Of a stretch of DNA of 64,000 nt, positions 51,163 to 62,335 are shown one piece after another; positions within the stretch are counted from its first letter, which is position 1; each line of letters opens with the position of its first letter. The translations under genes and the position numbers were made by a program. The stretch is from assembly GCA_905250025.1 (NCBI GenBank), contig CAJNOJ010000363.1, forward strand, positions 27,933 through 91,932, in the 5' to 3' direction. A model generated the notes under the pieces. That model made no database searches. It saw only the letters and a list, made by a program, of their open reading frames with translations, and was not told the DNA's origin. The DNA is from Adineta ricciae. Taxonomy: Eukaryota; Rotifera; Eurotatoria; Adinetida; Adinetidae.

Positions 51163-51839
51163 NATCCTTTACATTCTACCCTTAATCTGTTTCAACGTGA
51201 ACACAGAATCATGAGTTCTTGTTCATTATAACCTCTATACTCTGGCAACTTTTATCTATCTATGTATCTATATATACATAGATATATATAGATATGTACG
51301 CATATATATATATATATATATATATAAAGAAGAAAGTTTGTCTGTCTGTCTCTCTGTCTGTTTGTTGTTTGTTCGCTATGCAGTCAGTCTCTGTGATAGC
51401 TATCGGCCTGGAACTTTCCACAATGCTTCTATGAACGCAGCGGAAGATCAGCATCTACTTTTCCCCGAAACAAATGAACCAGGCGTTTGCTACAGGCAAT
51501 CTATGAAACTGGCCAATAGGATTGCAGTATTTTAACAGTGGATGAAATTGATAGCAAAGACGGCCGAAGACCCTCTGAGCGCTCATAGACAACAATATAC
51601 ATGTTGTCTATGTCTATGCTAGTTCTGTGCATGCTATAGGCTACATGCGAAACTCACCAATAGTACTACCGAGTTACAAAAGATTAAGATATACCTTAAG
51701 GGTGAATGCAAAGGATGTAAGATACGAAGTGACGTGTGAGTGTGAATGAGGTTCACAAGTGAACGAGTGGAATGTAGAATTAATATCAGAGAAAGAGGCA
51801 GTTCTAATCATTTGTCAGGTAGAAACCAGCTGCGGTAAC
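51163..51839. repeat. simple repeats: (TA)n and TGTC-rich tract
   Basis: After the N at 51163 there is TA/TATC-rich microsatellite at about 51250-51330, followed by (GTCT)n-like sequence to about 51370. The rest to 51839 is non-coding. Confidence 0.7.
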
Positions 51840-52222
51840 TAGGGTCCTGCATCGGGATTCTTCGGCGGCGATTGTTTTCAGAGCGGAGACTATAGCTTAG
51901 TTGTTGGATTCGTTAGAAAATGCACGATCGATAGAGCATTAGATTCTGTATCGGGTGACCATATTTTAAGATTTCACTGAAAATCTATCGCAGAATAATC
52001 GCCAACAGGATTCCGAAACCCGGTAAAACCTTCAAGTCGGGATTTTTCTATCCCGCTAGTAATTCTCTCATGACACACTTTCAGTGAGATCCAAAAGCAG
52101 AATGATCTGGCACAGAATTCAATTCTCTATTCATCGTACATCTTAAAAACTCGAAAAAATTACCTGTAGTCTCTGCTCTTGAAATACTGGATCCCGAAAA
52201 AATCCCGATGCAGGACTCTAGC
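51840..52222. mobile_element. MITE with about 26-bp inverted repeats
   Basis: AGGGTCCTGCATCGGGATTC near 51840 is mirrored near 52215 (AATCCCGATGCAGGACTCT). Non-coding interior of about 380 bp. GTAACT occurs outside both ends but not at identical spacing, so the target duplication is uncertain. Confidence 0.6.
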
Positions 52223-52519
52223 GTAACTCTTTTGCATTAAGAGATATAACTGAAACTTCCGTTTTACACAATGCACGGCGAGAAAAAGAAGAACTACAAG
52301 CATAGAAATTTCGATTATGCTGATTTTATATCTGCTGCAGCTTTTCAACACGTGATATGTTCGACATAGATATCTGTCATTTGCCACCGGGTACCCTCGC
52401 TAGTATTGAATAATCTTCAAAGAATCATCATTAATTATCTCAACTACGTACATTTTACCATTTTCTACATAGTAAATGTTTTTGCGTCACTCGTTAGTAC
52501 AGCATATACAAGTACTTAC

Positions 52520-55500
52520 CTTCATTTATCATATCGTCTTGTCGACCAAACATATCATTATCGATTTCTCTTGCTTCTTCTGGTAGAATAAGATTAAATA
52601 ATGATATAGACATGTCAAACATATTTCGTGTTTCCATTCCTTCTTGCGATGAAAACAATTGTTCGAAAAGATATTGAAATCGTTCACTTGTTTGTTTGAT
52701 TGTATTTTCATCGAATAAATCAGCTGAGCAAATAAATACACAAGATAATTGTTTATCATCCGGCGCTGTACTATCGTACGCGAAGTGCAATGAAAAATCG
52801 AATTTAGCCACTCGATACGATTGTTCCAATGATATTAGTTCTAATGGTGTTTCATCCAAACAAAATGAACTATGACCAGATGAAATAGTAATGAAATCAA
52901 ACATTATTTCAAGGAATGAAACACTTGATTGATTAAGATTTAAATCAGCTAGTAGATGTTGTAGTGGGTAATAAGAATGTGGAAGAATTGATAGACACTG
53001 ATGTTGAACTTGCCGAACAAGTTCACTGAATGAACAATTTTGATCAAATTGAAGACGATAGGGTAACGTTGCAACAAACATACCAATCATATCTTGTAAC
53101 TCAGATCTGTAGCGATTTGCATTAACCGAAGCAATACATAGATCAGTTCGGTAGTGAGATAACCGAAAAAGAAACACATAGAATGTTGCTAGAGCAAGTT
53201 GAAACAGTGTAAGATGTTGTTGAGATGCATAGTTGATAAATGATGTGGATAGTTGTTGGTTGAATGAAATTGAAGCAATTGTTGCCGAGCCCGATCGTTG
53301 ATTGAGAACAGTTGTTGACGACGATAGCCGCTTTCGATCTGCACATAATAAGAAAGGATTCTGATGGTGAAAATTGAATCCATGCAGGTGTGAAGACCAG
53401 AACTGTTGAGATGTCGTCATGTCGATGAGACACTCATGAACTGAATAATCGATGTATTGAAGTGTTGAGTCTTGACGTGAGGATAAAGGAGAAAAATTAT
53501 TTGTTGAATAAGCAAGAGAAAGATCACGAATAAAGATTGCTGTTGATGTTCCATCAAAGAATGCGTGATGAATAGTGAATAAGATCAGATCATTTGTATT
53601 CAACAGATCATCATTGTTCTCAGCGCTGTGATTATTGCTTTGACGGGCCGGCGATGATAATGATCGATGAGAACGGAGAATATGACAATTAATGATTTTG
53701 CCTGTTGATAAATCAAATAAACTTGATTGATCCATAATGCTTTTCACAACTTCATATATTGAACAACTTTTATATTGAAGAAGATCAACGATTGAAAATG
53801 AAAATGACTTTTTCTCAGAGCAATCTTGTATAAGAATTCCATTTGCGTCCAAATAAAGGGATGTTTGCAGAACACAATGTTTTGTAATGATATTTTGTAA
53901 GGCCTGATGCAACCGTGATAATGACACACGATGACTGGAAGACGAAATACGATATAACAATGGAATAGCATACATGTTATGATTATTCGTTTGCGACGTA
54001 AAACGAATTTGTTCATCTAAGAAGATGCGCTCTTGTGCATAGGATGCTTTTGCTAAAAAGAAGAACGAAAAGAAAGAAAGACCGAGAATAGTTCATACAT
54101 TCTGTCATGTGTGTGTGTCTCACCCTGAGTTAAATGGAGTGAAAGCCAAGCTGAGTCATGCGTTGTTTGTGTCATGTCCAGACTTTGATGAATGATTTGG
54201 CTATGGTGATAAATAGTTGGATATTGAAAAAGATCAATGATAGAAAACGAATTTGAACGTAATTGAAAGTGAGCTTTATATCGATGAAAGAGTTGCATCA
54301 CGAGTAGAGAATGAGCACCGAGCGTGAAAAGATTTGTATTGATCGAAATGCGTTTTTGTTGAAATATATTGCAGCAAATATTATGAATAATGGTTTCTAT
54401 TTCATTACTTGGTAGTTTGAATTCAACTTCGCCAGGAACAGATGATAAGGAAAACTGAGGTATAGGAAGACTCTTTCGATCAATTTTTCCGTTTGCATTC
54501 AATGGTAATTTATCAAGAACTATAAAATATGATGGAATCATGTGTGATGGAAGATGTGCTTGACAGTGATCACGGAGTCTTGCTTCATTAACAGATAAAC
54601 TTTGAATGTATGCAATAAGATGATCATCAGTCCATTTCGTGACAATACAAGCTGAAATCGATGAAATCAATAAAAGACAGTGTTCTATTTCTCCCAACTC
54701 AATACGTTGGCCATGCAGTTTGACTTGATGGTCCTTTCTTCCTCGATAATAAATAAAACCGTTGTGATCAAGATGCGCAAGGTCTCCTGTTCGATAGAAT
54801 AATTCATTATCAATGAAGATTAGTGCTTTCGAAGTTAAATCATCACGATGAAGATATCCAAGAAAAACACCAGTGCCGCCAACAATTAATTCTCCTTCTT
54901 CATTAATGGCAGCTGGTTGATGGAATTCGTCTAAGATCAAACATCGATATCCGGGAAGAGGTAGGCCAATCGGAACACTTTTGTAGTCTTCGATAAGATT
55001 AACAGCATGCCATGTACAAGCAATAGTTGTTTCGGCTGGACCGTAAAGATTCAGTACAACAAGTTGAGACATATCAAATTTTCTCAAAATATCAACTAAG
55101 TTGGTAGAGAACGGTTCACCTAGAGGAAATAACAATATGATGTACTTTGAAGAGCAACTTTTTCTGAATGCGTTAGTTACCAATGCTACATAATGTTCGG
55201 ATATAAAAGTAATCTTCCATGGTATCCGTCTGCTGCACATAAGCGAAAAAGCTATAGAGCAAACTGGGTACTGTATGCATATATGAGATTTGTTTTGCAT
55301 GTAAAACAACGTTCAGATAATGAAAATCCAACGTTCCATGCGGATGAAGCATCACTAAAGTTGCCCCAACGATCAGTAAGCCTAGTATTTCTTGCACATG
55401 AATGTCAAACGAACATCGCGCCATTTGGATGGCAGTGTCATTATTATTGAACGAATTGATCTGAGTTAATGATTTTATACACTCGATAAAATTCTTTTGA

Positions 55501-57672
55501 GAAACTTTGGCCTAGAAAGAAGATACTAGAGATTTATATTTACATAGAGACAATGACAACGAACTGCTTTTGGTATTCCTGTTGATCCACTTGTAAAGAT
55601 AACATAAGCTATATCGTCTGGCTTGACACCTATTTCCGATAATGAATCAAAATTCTCGTGATTTTCAACGTGAGCATTGCCTAGTAAGAGTGTCTCAATA
55701 TCTAATAAAGCAGTGTTCTTATCAAAGTTGTCCTTCGTCAACCAATGAACAAGAACAATGCGACTTGCTGTTTGTTTTGCAAGGGATTGTAGGCGACGAG
55801 GAGGATCTCGAGGCGACAAGGGGCAGTAAGCAACACCCACCATCTCTAGTGCTATTAAACCGATTACCTGCAATTGACGAAATAGTTCCAGTTTACGCAT
55901 ACATTTCTTTAATTATTTATTTGATATGCTTACCATTGTGATACTTCGTTCGACACATTGACAAACAATATCACCTACAACAACTGATTTATGATTAGTC
56001 AGATGTAATGATGCGACTTGAGCAGAATGTAACAATTCAGTGTATGTCAACGACTGTTCATCTAGTTCAACTGCTATTTTTTGCGGATGCTTCATCACTT
56101 GGTTGGCAAATATCTGATGAATACAAAGCTGAGTGAGAGTAGAAGACGGCAAGATTTGTGTGTTTTCCAATGATTGAAGAATAAGCTGTTCATAAGGCAT
56201 CGCTAATGGTAACTCACAGACGGGTATGTCGAGCCGATGAGCATCATCTGATGAAAATAAATTACTCAGCATGAAGTGAAATCGTTGTGTTATCATTTGA
56301 ATCGTTTCATGAGTGAATAAGTCAAGCGATGCATTGATTGTGCATGACAATTTATTTGTCATTGGATTATGTATAAAACTGCCAATGAAATCCAATTCAT
56401 TTATTGTTTCATTTTCTTTTGTATGAGTTGATAAAGGCATGAGTGAAAGTCGGCTATCGCCGACTATGATCTCACTTCCGTGCTTATTTTTGACAGAACA
56501 ATTCAGAAATTCGAATGATGTATGAAGAAATGCAAAATGTGATATATGAGAATGTTGCTTGAGAATGTGCTGAAGTGGATAATATGAATACTTAATTGAA
56601 TCCATTGCCGTCTTATACACATGATGAGCGAGTTGAATGAATGACCAATGAGCATGAAGTTGACATCGAAGAGGAATAATATTGCCAAACAATCCAATGA
56701 TTGAGTTGAGTTCAGGTCGATATCGACCATGTGTATCAATGGCAATGCAGAGCTCATTTTGTCTATTGGTGATTTTCAAGAGAAAGAGGAAATAGAGCGA
56801 AAGAATGAGGTGTTCGAGTGGAATATTTTCCCCTGAAGCATAGGTGCAAATCTCATGCGCAAGATATGGATCAAAGTCGAAAGTGAAAGATATTGCATGA
56901 TCCGTTCGCTGCTGATTGGAAAGGCGATATCGATCATAAGGTAATGCCAGAGGTTGATCCAGTTGACAATTATGAAGCGAATCAAGCCAAAAGAATCTTG
57001 CGCCACTCATTGGCATTTGCTGCTCAATGACAGCATCTATACAAGGAGCAACGAGAGAAATAAATAAGAGAATAACAGAATGATACTTACAATCAAGATA
57101 ACGAAAAGTAGTTTCATGGTTTTCATCACGCAAATATGATTGACTTTCAGCATATGCTTGGTTGAGATCATGTAAAAAGATATCCAACGATTGCAAATCA
57201 AAGAAAGCTTTATGAAAATGGAAAATGAGAAGATCTTTGTCTGACAGGAGCTCGTCATTGTCAGCTGGAGTATGTTGATAACAAATAAGGTGGCATCGAA
57301 AAACAAGACCTCGAGCTAAATCGAATAATTGCGGATTATTGTTTGCGCTGACGATGACCTCTAGCAGTTGTTGATCGTTTTCATAAGAACTTACGATGAA
57401 TGGGAAGTGCATTTGGTTGTTTCGATCATCGAGCGCAGTGATATGTTGCATAAGTTGCTGTTTTTCAGAGTGGAAGAAGAGTGCTGTATGAAGTGATGGA
57501 TGCTTTTGAATCATGAGTTGAAGTGCAAGAGAAAGTTTTTGTCTCGAAAGAGTGTGCTGTTGGTGCAAACGATAAACAAATGACATGTTATAGATAGGTA
57601 CTTGTGAATTGCCGATAGCTGATTTTGTGCACTCTGTAAGCCATAGACGTGTTTGAGTGTAGGATGCGGGTC
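52520..57672 (-). CDS. NRPS: condensation-adenylation-thiolation-condensation (partial at both ends)
   Basis: Exons (minus): 57672-57091, 57036-55934, 55867-55565, 55511-55181, 55119-54124, 54052-52520; about 1615 codons. First condensation domain begins PASYTQTRLWL and carries FHFHKAFFDLQS, where the second His of HHxxxDG is Lys. Adenylation: YVIFTSGSTGIPKA, MARCSFDIHVQEILG, LYGPAETTIACTWH, FYRTGDLA, GRKDHQVKLHGQRIELGEIE, LNANGKIDRKSL. Thiolation: LFTLGAHSLLVMQL, Ser for the phosphopantetheine arm. Second condensation domain begins KASYAQERIFLDEQ, with canonical IHHAFFDGTS. It ends at a good GTAAGT donor at 52519, but no adenylation-thiolation unit follows. It starts at an acceptor, so upstream exons are also missing. 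Probably part of the same assembly line as 41.4-46.9 kb. The donor GTTCGT at 55564 is weak. Confidence 0.93.
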
Positions 57673-60154
57673 CTGTGTACGAAAAGAGTTTGTGGTATAT
57701 AGTTGTTTGGCGTACAATTGTATCACCAGTAATGGTGCCTAAGGGTTGTTGTATGGAACCGAGAGAAATAATATAGGTGTTTTTCTAAAAGATGTGTGAT
57801 GGTGGCGCAGAGGTGCGACGGTGGTGGCTACGCATCCCACGGCAGCACACAAATAATGGGACTAAAGAAATAAGGGCGCATTAACGGGAAGCGTATGATC
57901 CTTTAAACAAGCTTCTCGAAAATTATTCTAATATTTAGGATTTGCCGTTGTGAACGAGCTGATTACTCTGTATAAAATCATTCTAGGTTTGCATCTAGTT
58001 TGGTCGAGAAACGTCGAAAAAGTATTTAATTTAGGCGCTTGTTTATAGTTTTCTCTGTATTTAATGCCCATTATTCAGCCGAAACTCACGTCCCTACATA
58101 CATATATATTCTGAAAGGCCGAGTTCCATTCTACTGAACCATATGTAAATGAAATGCTTAAAGGATCCCCAAAAAAGAGCCATCTTCTGCGAAAAGATTT
58201 CAGAATTTCTATTGAAAAACCATGTTCTTTAGTGGAAAATCCAAAATCGTTTTCGCTTTTTTCAGCTTGCGTTTTCTTATTGTCTTTGCAAGATTGCTCG
58301 GTATAGATCCATGGTATACTTTTCTGTTTTTTTGTTGGATAGAGCATGTCAAGATGCAGGGCGATACAAAGTTCTTTTTTTGAAATCAACGTTTGTTTTC
58401 TATTCAAGCATTCACCTGTTGGACACCCGTTTACTAGGTTATTGAACTTCTGATGCCTTTTTTCATTGAAAAAGCAAAGATTTTAAAAAGGACTCCGAAG
58501 TGCCCTGTATTCTGAGATGCTCTTTCCAACAAAAAGAAGGGGGAAAAGTATCACGCCTTGGAACCAAGAAATCTTGGAATCAAAATGACCGATTTTATAT
58601 TCCTGTTTGTTTCATATATCTGGAAAACAAAGAGATATCGACCTGAAATTTTTACCACTGGCTCCGCACTCAAGCCCTAGCGTATGCTACAAGTTTCAGC
58701 TTATTTGAAGTTTCCTGAGCCAAGTTTGACTTTTGAGTGGGGCGGGGGAAGGGAGCGGGAAGCTTAATCTTGATAGCTGAACCTTGTTACGATGCAAACC
58801 TTCATTAAGTTTGCTCCCAAAGCGGGTTACTACCGGATTCGAATGAATGGTGCTATAATGGGTCCTATAGAGCGTCACTTGCTCTATCTTCTGATATATT
58901 CGGAAGATCGGCTAGTTACAATTATGAACAGTTAGCAAATCTGAGGGCATACATGATAGTTTGCGACCTAATTTAGAATTTAGGTATGTATGGGCGTTGG
59001 CGATGATGAGGTGCACAATTCAAATCCATACTCCATATCAATCAGGCTCAATCATGATTCTGAATAATCGCGGTAAACTTGGAACGTTTCTCATGAACTT
59101 GTCCAAACCTTTTTAAACGAAAAGTAGTCAAATAAATACTGGTCTTACAGAAAGAGTGGTCAAAAGAAACCCGTGGGAGTGTTATCAATAGCCGGTACAA
59201 GTCGACGACCGTTACAGAATTGATTCCTGATAGGTGTTTAACAATAATATGATATGAGATCATGATTATTAACGTCTACATGGTGCTTTTTCTTATTTTT
59301 ATCAACGCTAAATTGAAGATATTATTCATAGTAGTTCAGTATTCTTCGATCATAAGAGAGTAATTGTCTTGAAGAATAACCATTACAATTTGTTACAATA
59401 TTATTTTGCTTATGTAAGAAGATAGATAGTACAAATAGTATACAAGTCGTTTTACAATCTACCGTGATGTATAGCACAGTAGTTAGACCAATACTCAAGA
59501 TAAGTACGAACAACTTCCTGAGAAAGGACCTATAAAGGAGGGGGTGCTTAACAGCTGAAACCCCCCCCCCCCCCCCTCAAAACTATCCCGAATTCACTGA
59601 AACCCGTCTAACTCAACCCATTGAATTCAAAATGAACGGATTAAGCACTCATTAAAGATCAATATCCATAGGTATCGCTTAGTTTCTTAGCTGGTAAATG
59701 CATGCTTTTCACCCTGCGTCGATCCTATCGTTAGGAGAAAATGATGCAGGTCCACTCTGGAAACTATATAGATCGATGCAACTCATTGAGACCTACAAAA
59801 TTATCTAGTTTCCTCTTTTGAAAAAGTTGTTCTATGCATTAAAATCCAGTCGTATGTTGTTTCAAAGCCTGTTTTCCATAGTTGTGATCGCCATTTTTTT
59901 ACTAAATTTCACCAAAAAAATGGTACTTTTCTTAAAATACACCTCACATTTGGAATCAGCGCTAAAAACTAAGTGAACCAGTATATATTTGATGTTGTCG
60001 CTGTAACTTTCCTTCTCGGTCAGCATCCTACTCTGGGGCCCCCTCAGCGGACTAGGAAAAACGATCGTCGTTGAAATCCAATGGAAACTACATGAAATCC
60101 AGCTTAGGATCGTCACATTCGTTTACCAGAAAGAATAATTGATATAGATATAAN
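57673..60154. other. no complete gene; includes poly-C run and diverged repeat
   Basis: Minus-strand acceptor TACACAG at 57673. No upstream NRPS exon is recognised before the N at 60154. A homopolymer of 17 or more C lies at about 59560-59576. The part at 58465-58725 is the weak repeat shared with about 29890-30150. The lysine-rich minus frame 58075-58407 is not recognised. Confidence 0.45.
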
Positions 60155-60449
60155 GCTTTCGAAGTTAAATCATCACGATGAAGATATCCAAGAAAAACAC
60201 CAGTGCCGCCAACAATTAATTCTCCTTCTTCATTAATGGCAGCTGGTTGATGGAATTCGTCTAAGATCAAACATCGATATCCGGGAAGAGGTAGGCCAAT
60301 CGGAACACTTTTGTAGTCTTCGATAAGATTAACAGCATGCCATGTACAAGCAATAGTTGTTTCGGCTGGACCGTACGAATTCCAAATGGTACAGAGTGAG
60401 CTATGTAGTCTCTTGAAGATATTCAATAGCTTTGTGGGAAAAGGTTCAC
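60155..60449 (-). pseudogene. NRPS adenylation-domain fragment
   Basis: After a TTGTAG acceptor the minus strand encodes GEPFPTKLLNIFKRLHSSLC, then SYGPAETTIACTWHAVNL and onward to LHRDDLTSK, where it is cut by the N at 60154. From ACTWH on it is identical in protein to the adenylation domain at 54.8-55.0 kb; before YGPAETT it is clearly different. It represents another NRPS module or a recombinant copy. Splice site and phase match the corresponding exon at 55119. Confidence 0.85.
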
Positions 60450-60572
60450 CTACAATGGATGATAGTATGGTAGTGTTACGTATTTTAGCACTTTCAGGTA
60501 AATTCATTCTAACGAGAATTGTAGAAAAGAATGTTACGGACTTCAAATTTGGCCGTCACAAAGGAGATATTA

Positions 60573-61434
60573 GGTTGTTTAAAAACTTCGTGCAACTCTT
60601 ATTTTGCTGCAAGCGCGAAACATTGTTTCTTCCGTTGAATAGAGCTTCCATTTTGAGAATGGTATATCAGCGTTGACCTAACTACTTCATTGCCTTCTTC
60701 GAGGAAAAAAAGGATGCTTTAAGGATTGGATAGGTTCATGTACCAGATGTCATACTCCGAAGTGAATTATCAACGAGCTGTATGTTTCAGAAATTGCATT
60801 TATACTGTTGTAGAGCTGATCCAAGGCTATAAGGTGCGCTATTTTTATTTGAATTTGCAGTGAGTTAAGAATAAAAAATCCCAGCTTTACTACGATGCGC
60901 TACGAAGTCTTGAAATCTTCAAAATCAAATGCGCATTTGTTTCCAAAATCTCTGCACACCGCTCCGAAATCTGCCGCGATCGCTCCAAAAACTCATCCAC
61001 ACATAGATTGTTCGCTACTGTTCCTACAGATCGTGTCGGAATTTCGAATTTCTATTATCAAATGTAGAAGGTTGTTTAGACGATCTCCGGAACACCTTCG
61101 ACACTTCTTCTGGCAGACTCGAAAATTTGAAACTAACAAATTTCCATTCTGATCATTACAGATTGTGCGCCATACGAAATTGTACCTATCCTATAATTCT
61201 CACTTTCCGATCCTATCTAAGTAATGATATGCATAGATAGTAAAGTATTGGCATCAGCACCATATTTGAAAATGGTACATTTTTTGTTAAAACATCTTTT
61301 TTTCTTCAAAAAGGCAATGAGGTAGTTAAGTCAACACTGGTATATCATCCTGAAATGGACGCTCTATTCAACGGAAGAAACCATATGTTTCGCGCTTGAG
61401 CAAAACAGTAGTTGCACGAACTTTTTTGACAACC
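60573..61434. mobile_element. MITE with about 145-bp inverted repeats and TTA target duplication
   Basis: 60573-60720 and 61290-61434 are reverse complements with modest divergence, opening GGTTGT and closing ACAACC. TTA flanks both ends (60570-60572 and 61435-61437), as in PIF/Harbinger insertions. An internal 85-codon frame (60895-61152) is unrecognised. Confidence 0.75.
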
Positions 61435-61542
61435 TTATAGCAGAGATATGCAAATTCAAATACAATTTGTACTCTGAATTTATTAGGAAATATTTTGATC
61501 TCTCAATACTGTATCTCATAAATTTTTGGTAAAATTCACTCT

Positions 61543-62335
61543 ACTGTACTGACTGTACTTTATGTTCCAAAAACCTAGAATCGGTTGGCTTGTACTGGCA
61601 TGTATTGACCTAACTTTGTGTGTAAATCATCTGAAATCGATTACTGCTCAGCTAGATATAGTTGCTTCGTCTCCTAACTGTTTGCACTACGCTGTGTCAG
61701 AGAAAACCTCAAAAGTATGTCTTTCTGATCTTTCTTCGCATAGCATATCACATCGAGACGCTTGGAACAACTAGAGGATTTGAAATAAGCACCTTAAGCA
61801 CCCACGTTTCTCCACCTTGCTCGTTCCTTCATGCGAATACCGTTGATGATGGACTCTCAGGCAACATTAAGATACTTTCGCTTTTTCTTGTATGCCGTAG
61901 TTTTGACTCTAATGACCTTGTTCCAGAGAAAAAAATTCGGCTGACAGTTCGCAATAACTTCGGTGAAAATTCAGAGCCGTATTCGAATTACCAGAAGCCT
62001 TGAACTCTGAGGTCAACTTTCTGATTAGCATAATGCTTGCTCTCGAAAGTAAATAGTGCATATCAATTCGATCATAGAAAGTTATATATTCAATATAGAT
62101 ACTGTTTGTTGCTTCGAATCTTCTGTTTCCACACCCAAGATCTTAACTGCAGACAAATGTGGTCTGGCTCTCACTACATATCAGTAACAAATAACCGATT
62201 CCATATTTTCCACAGTCAAAGCAGGGTCAGTACATGACAGTACATTACAATACATTACAATACATGAGAGTACAAGCGAGCCGATGTTAGGTTTTTGGGA
62301 CATAGAGAAGGGATAGTACATGACAATACATGTCA
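61543..62335. mobile_element. non-autonomous element family C, copy 2 (complete)
   Basis: Imperfect inverted ends of about 65 bp: GTTCCAAAAACCTAGAATCG near the left, and on the right the complement of TGTCCCAAAAACCTAACATC, both within TGTACT/ATGTATTG-rich sequence. Collinear with 20184-22260 minus the Tc1 insertion. Overlapping open frames at 61562-61774 and 61662-62003 resemble nothing known. Confidence 0.75.

Noticed and set aside
51250..51330. TA-rich stretch as a replication origin
   Set aside because: A plain microsatellite next to an assembly join; nothing supports an origin.
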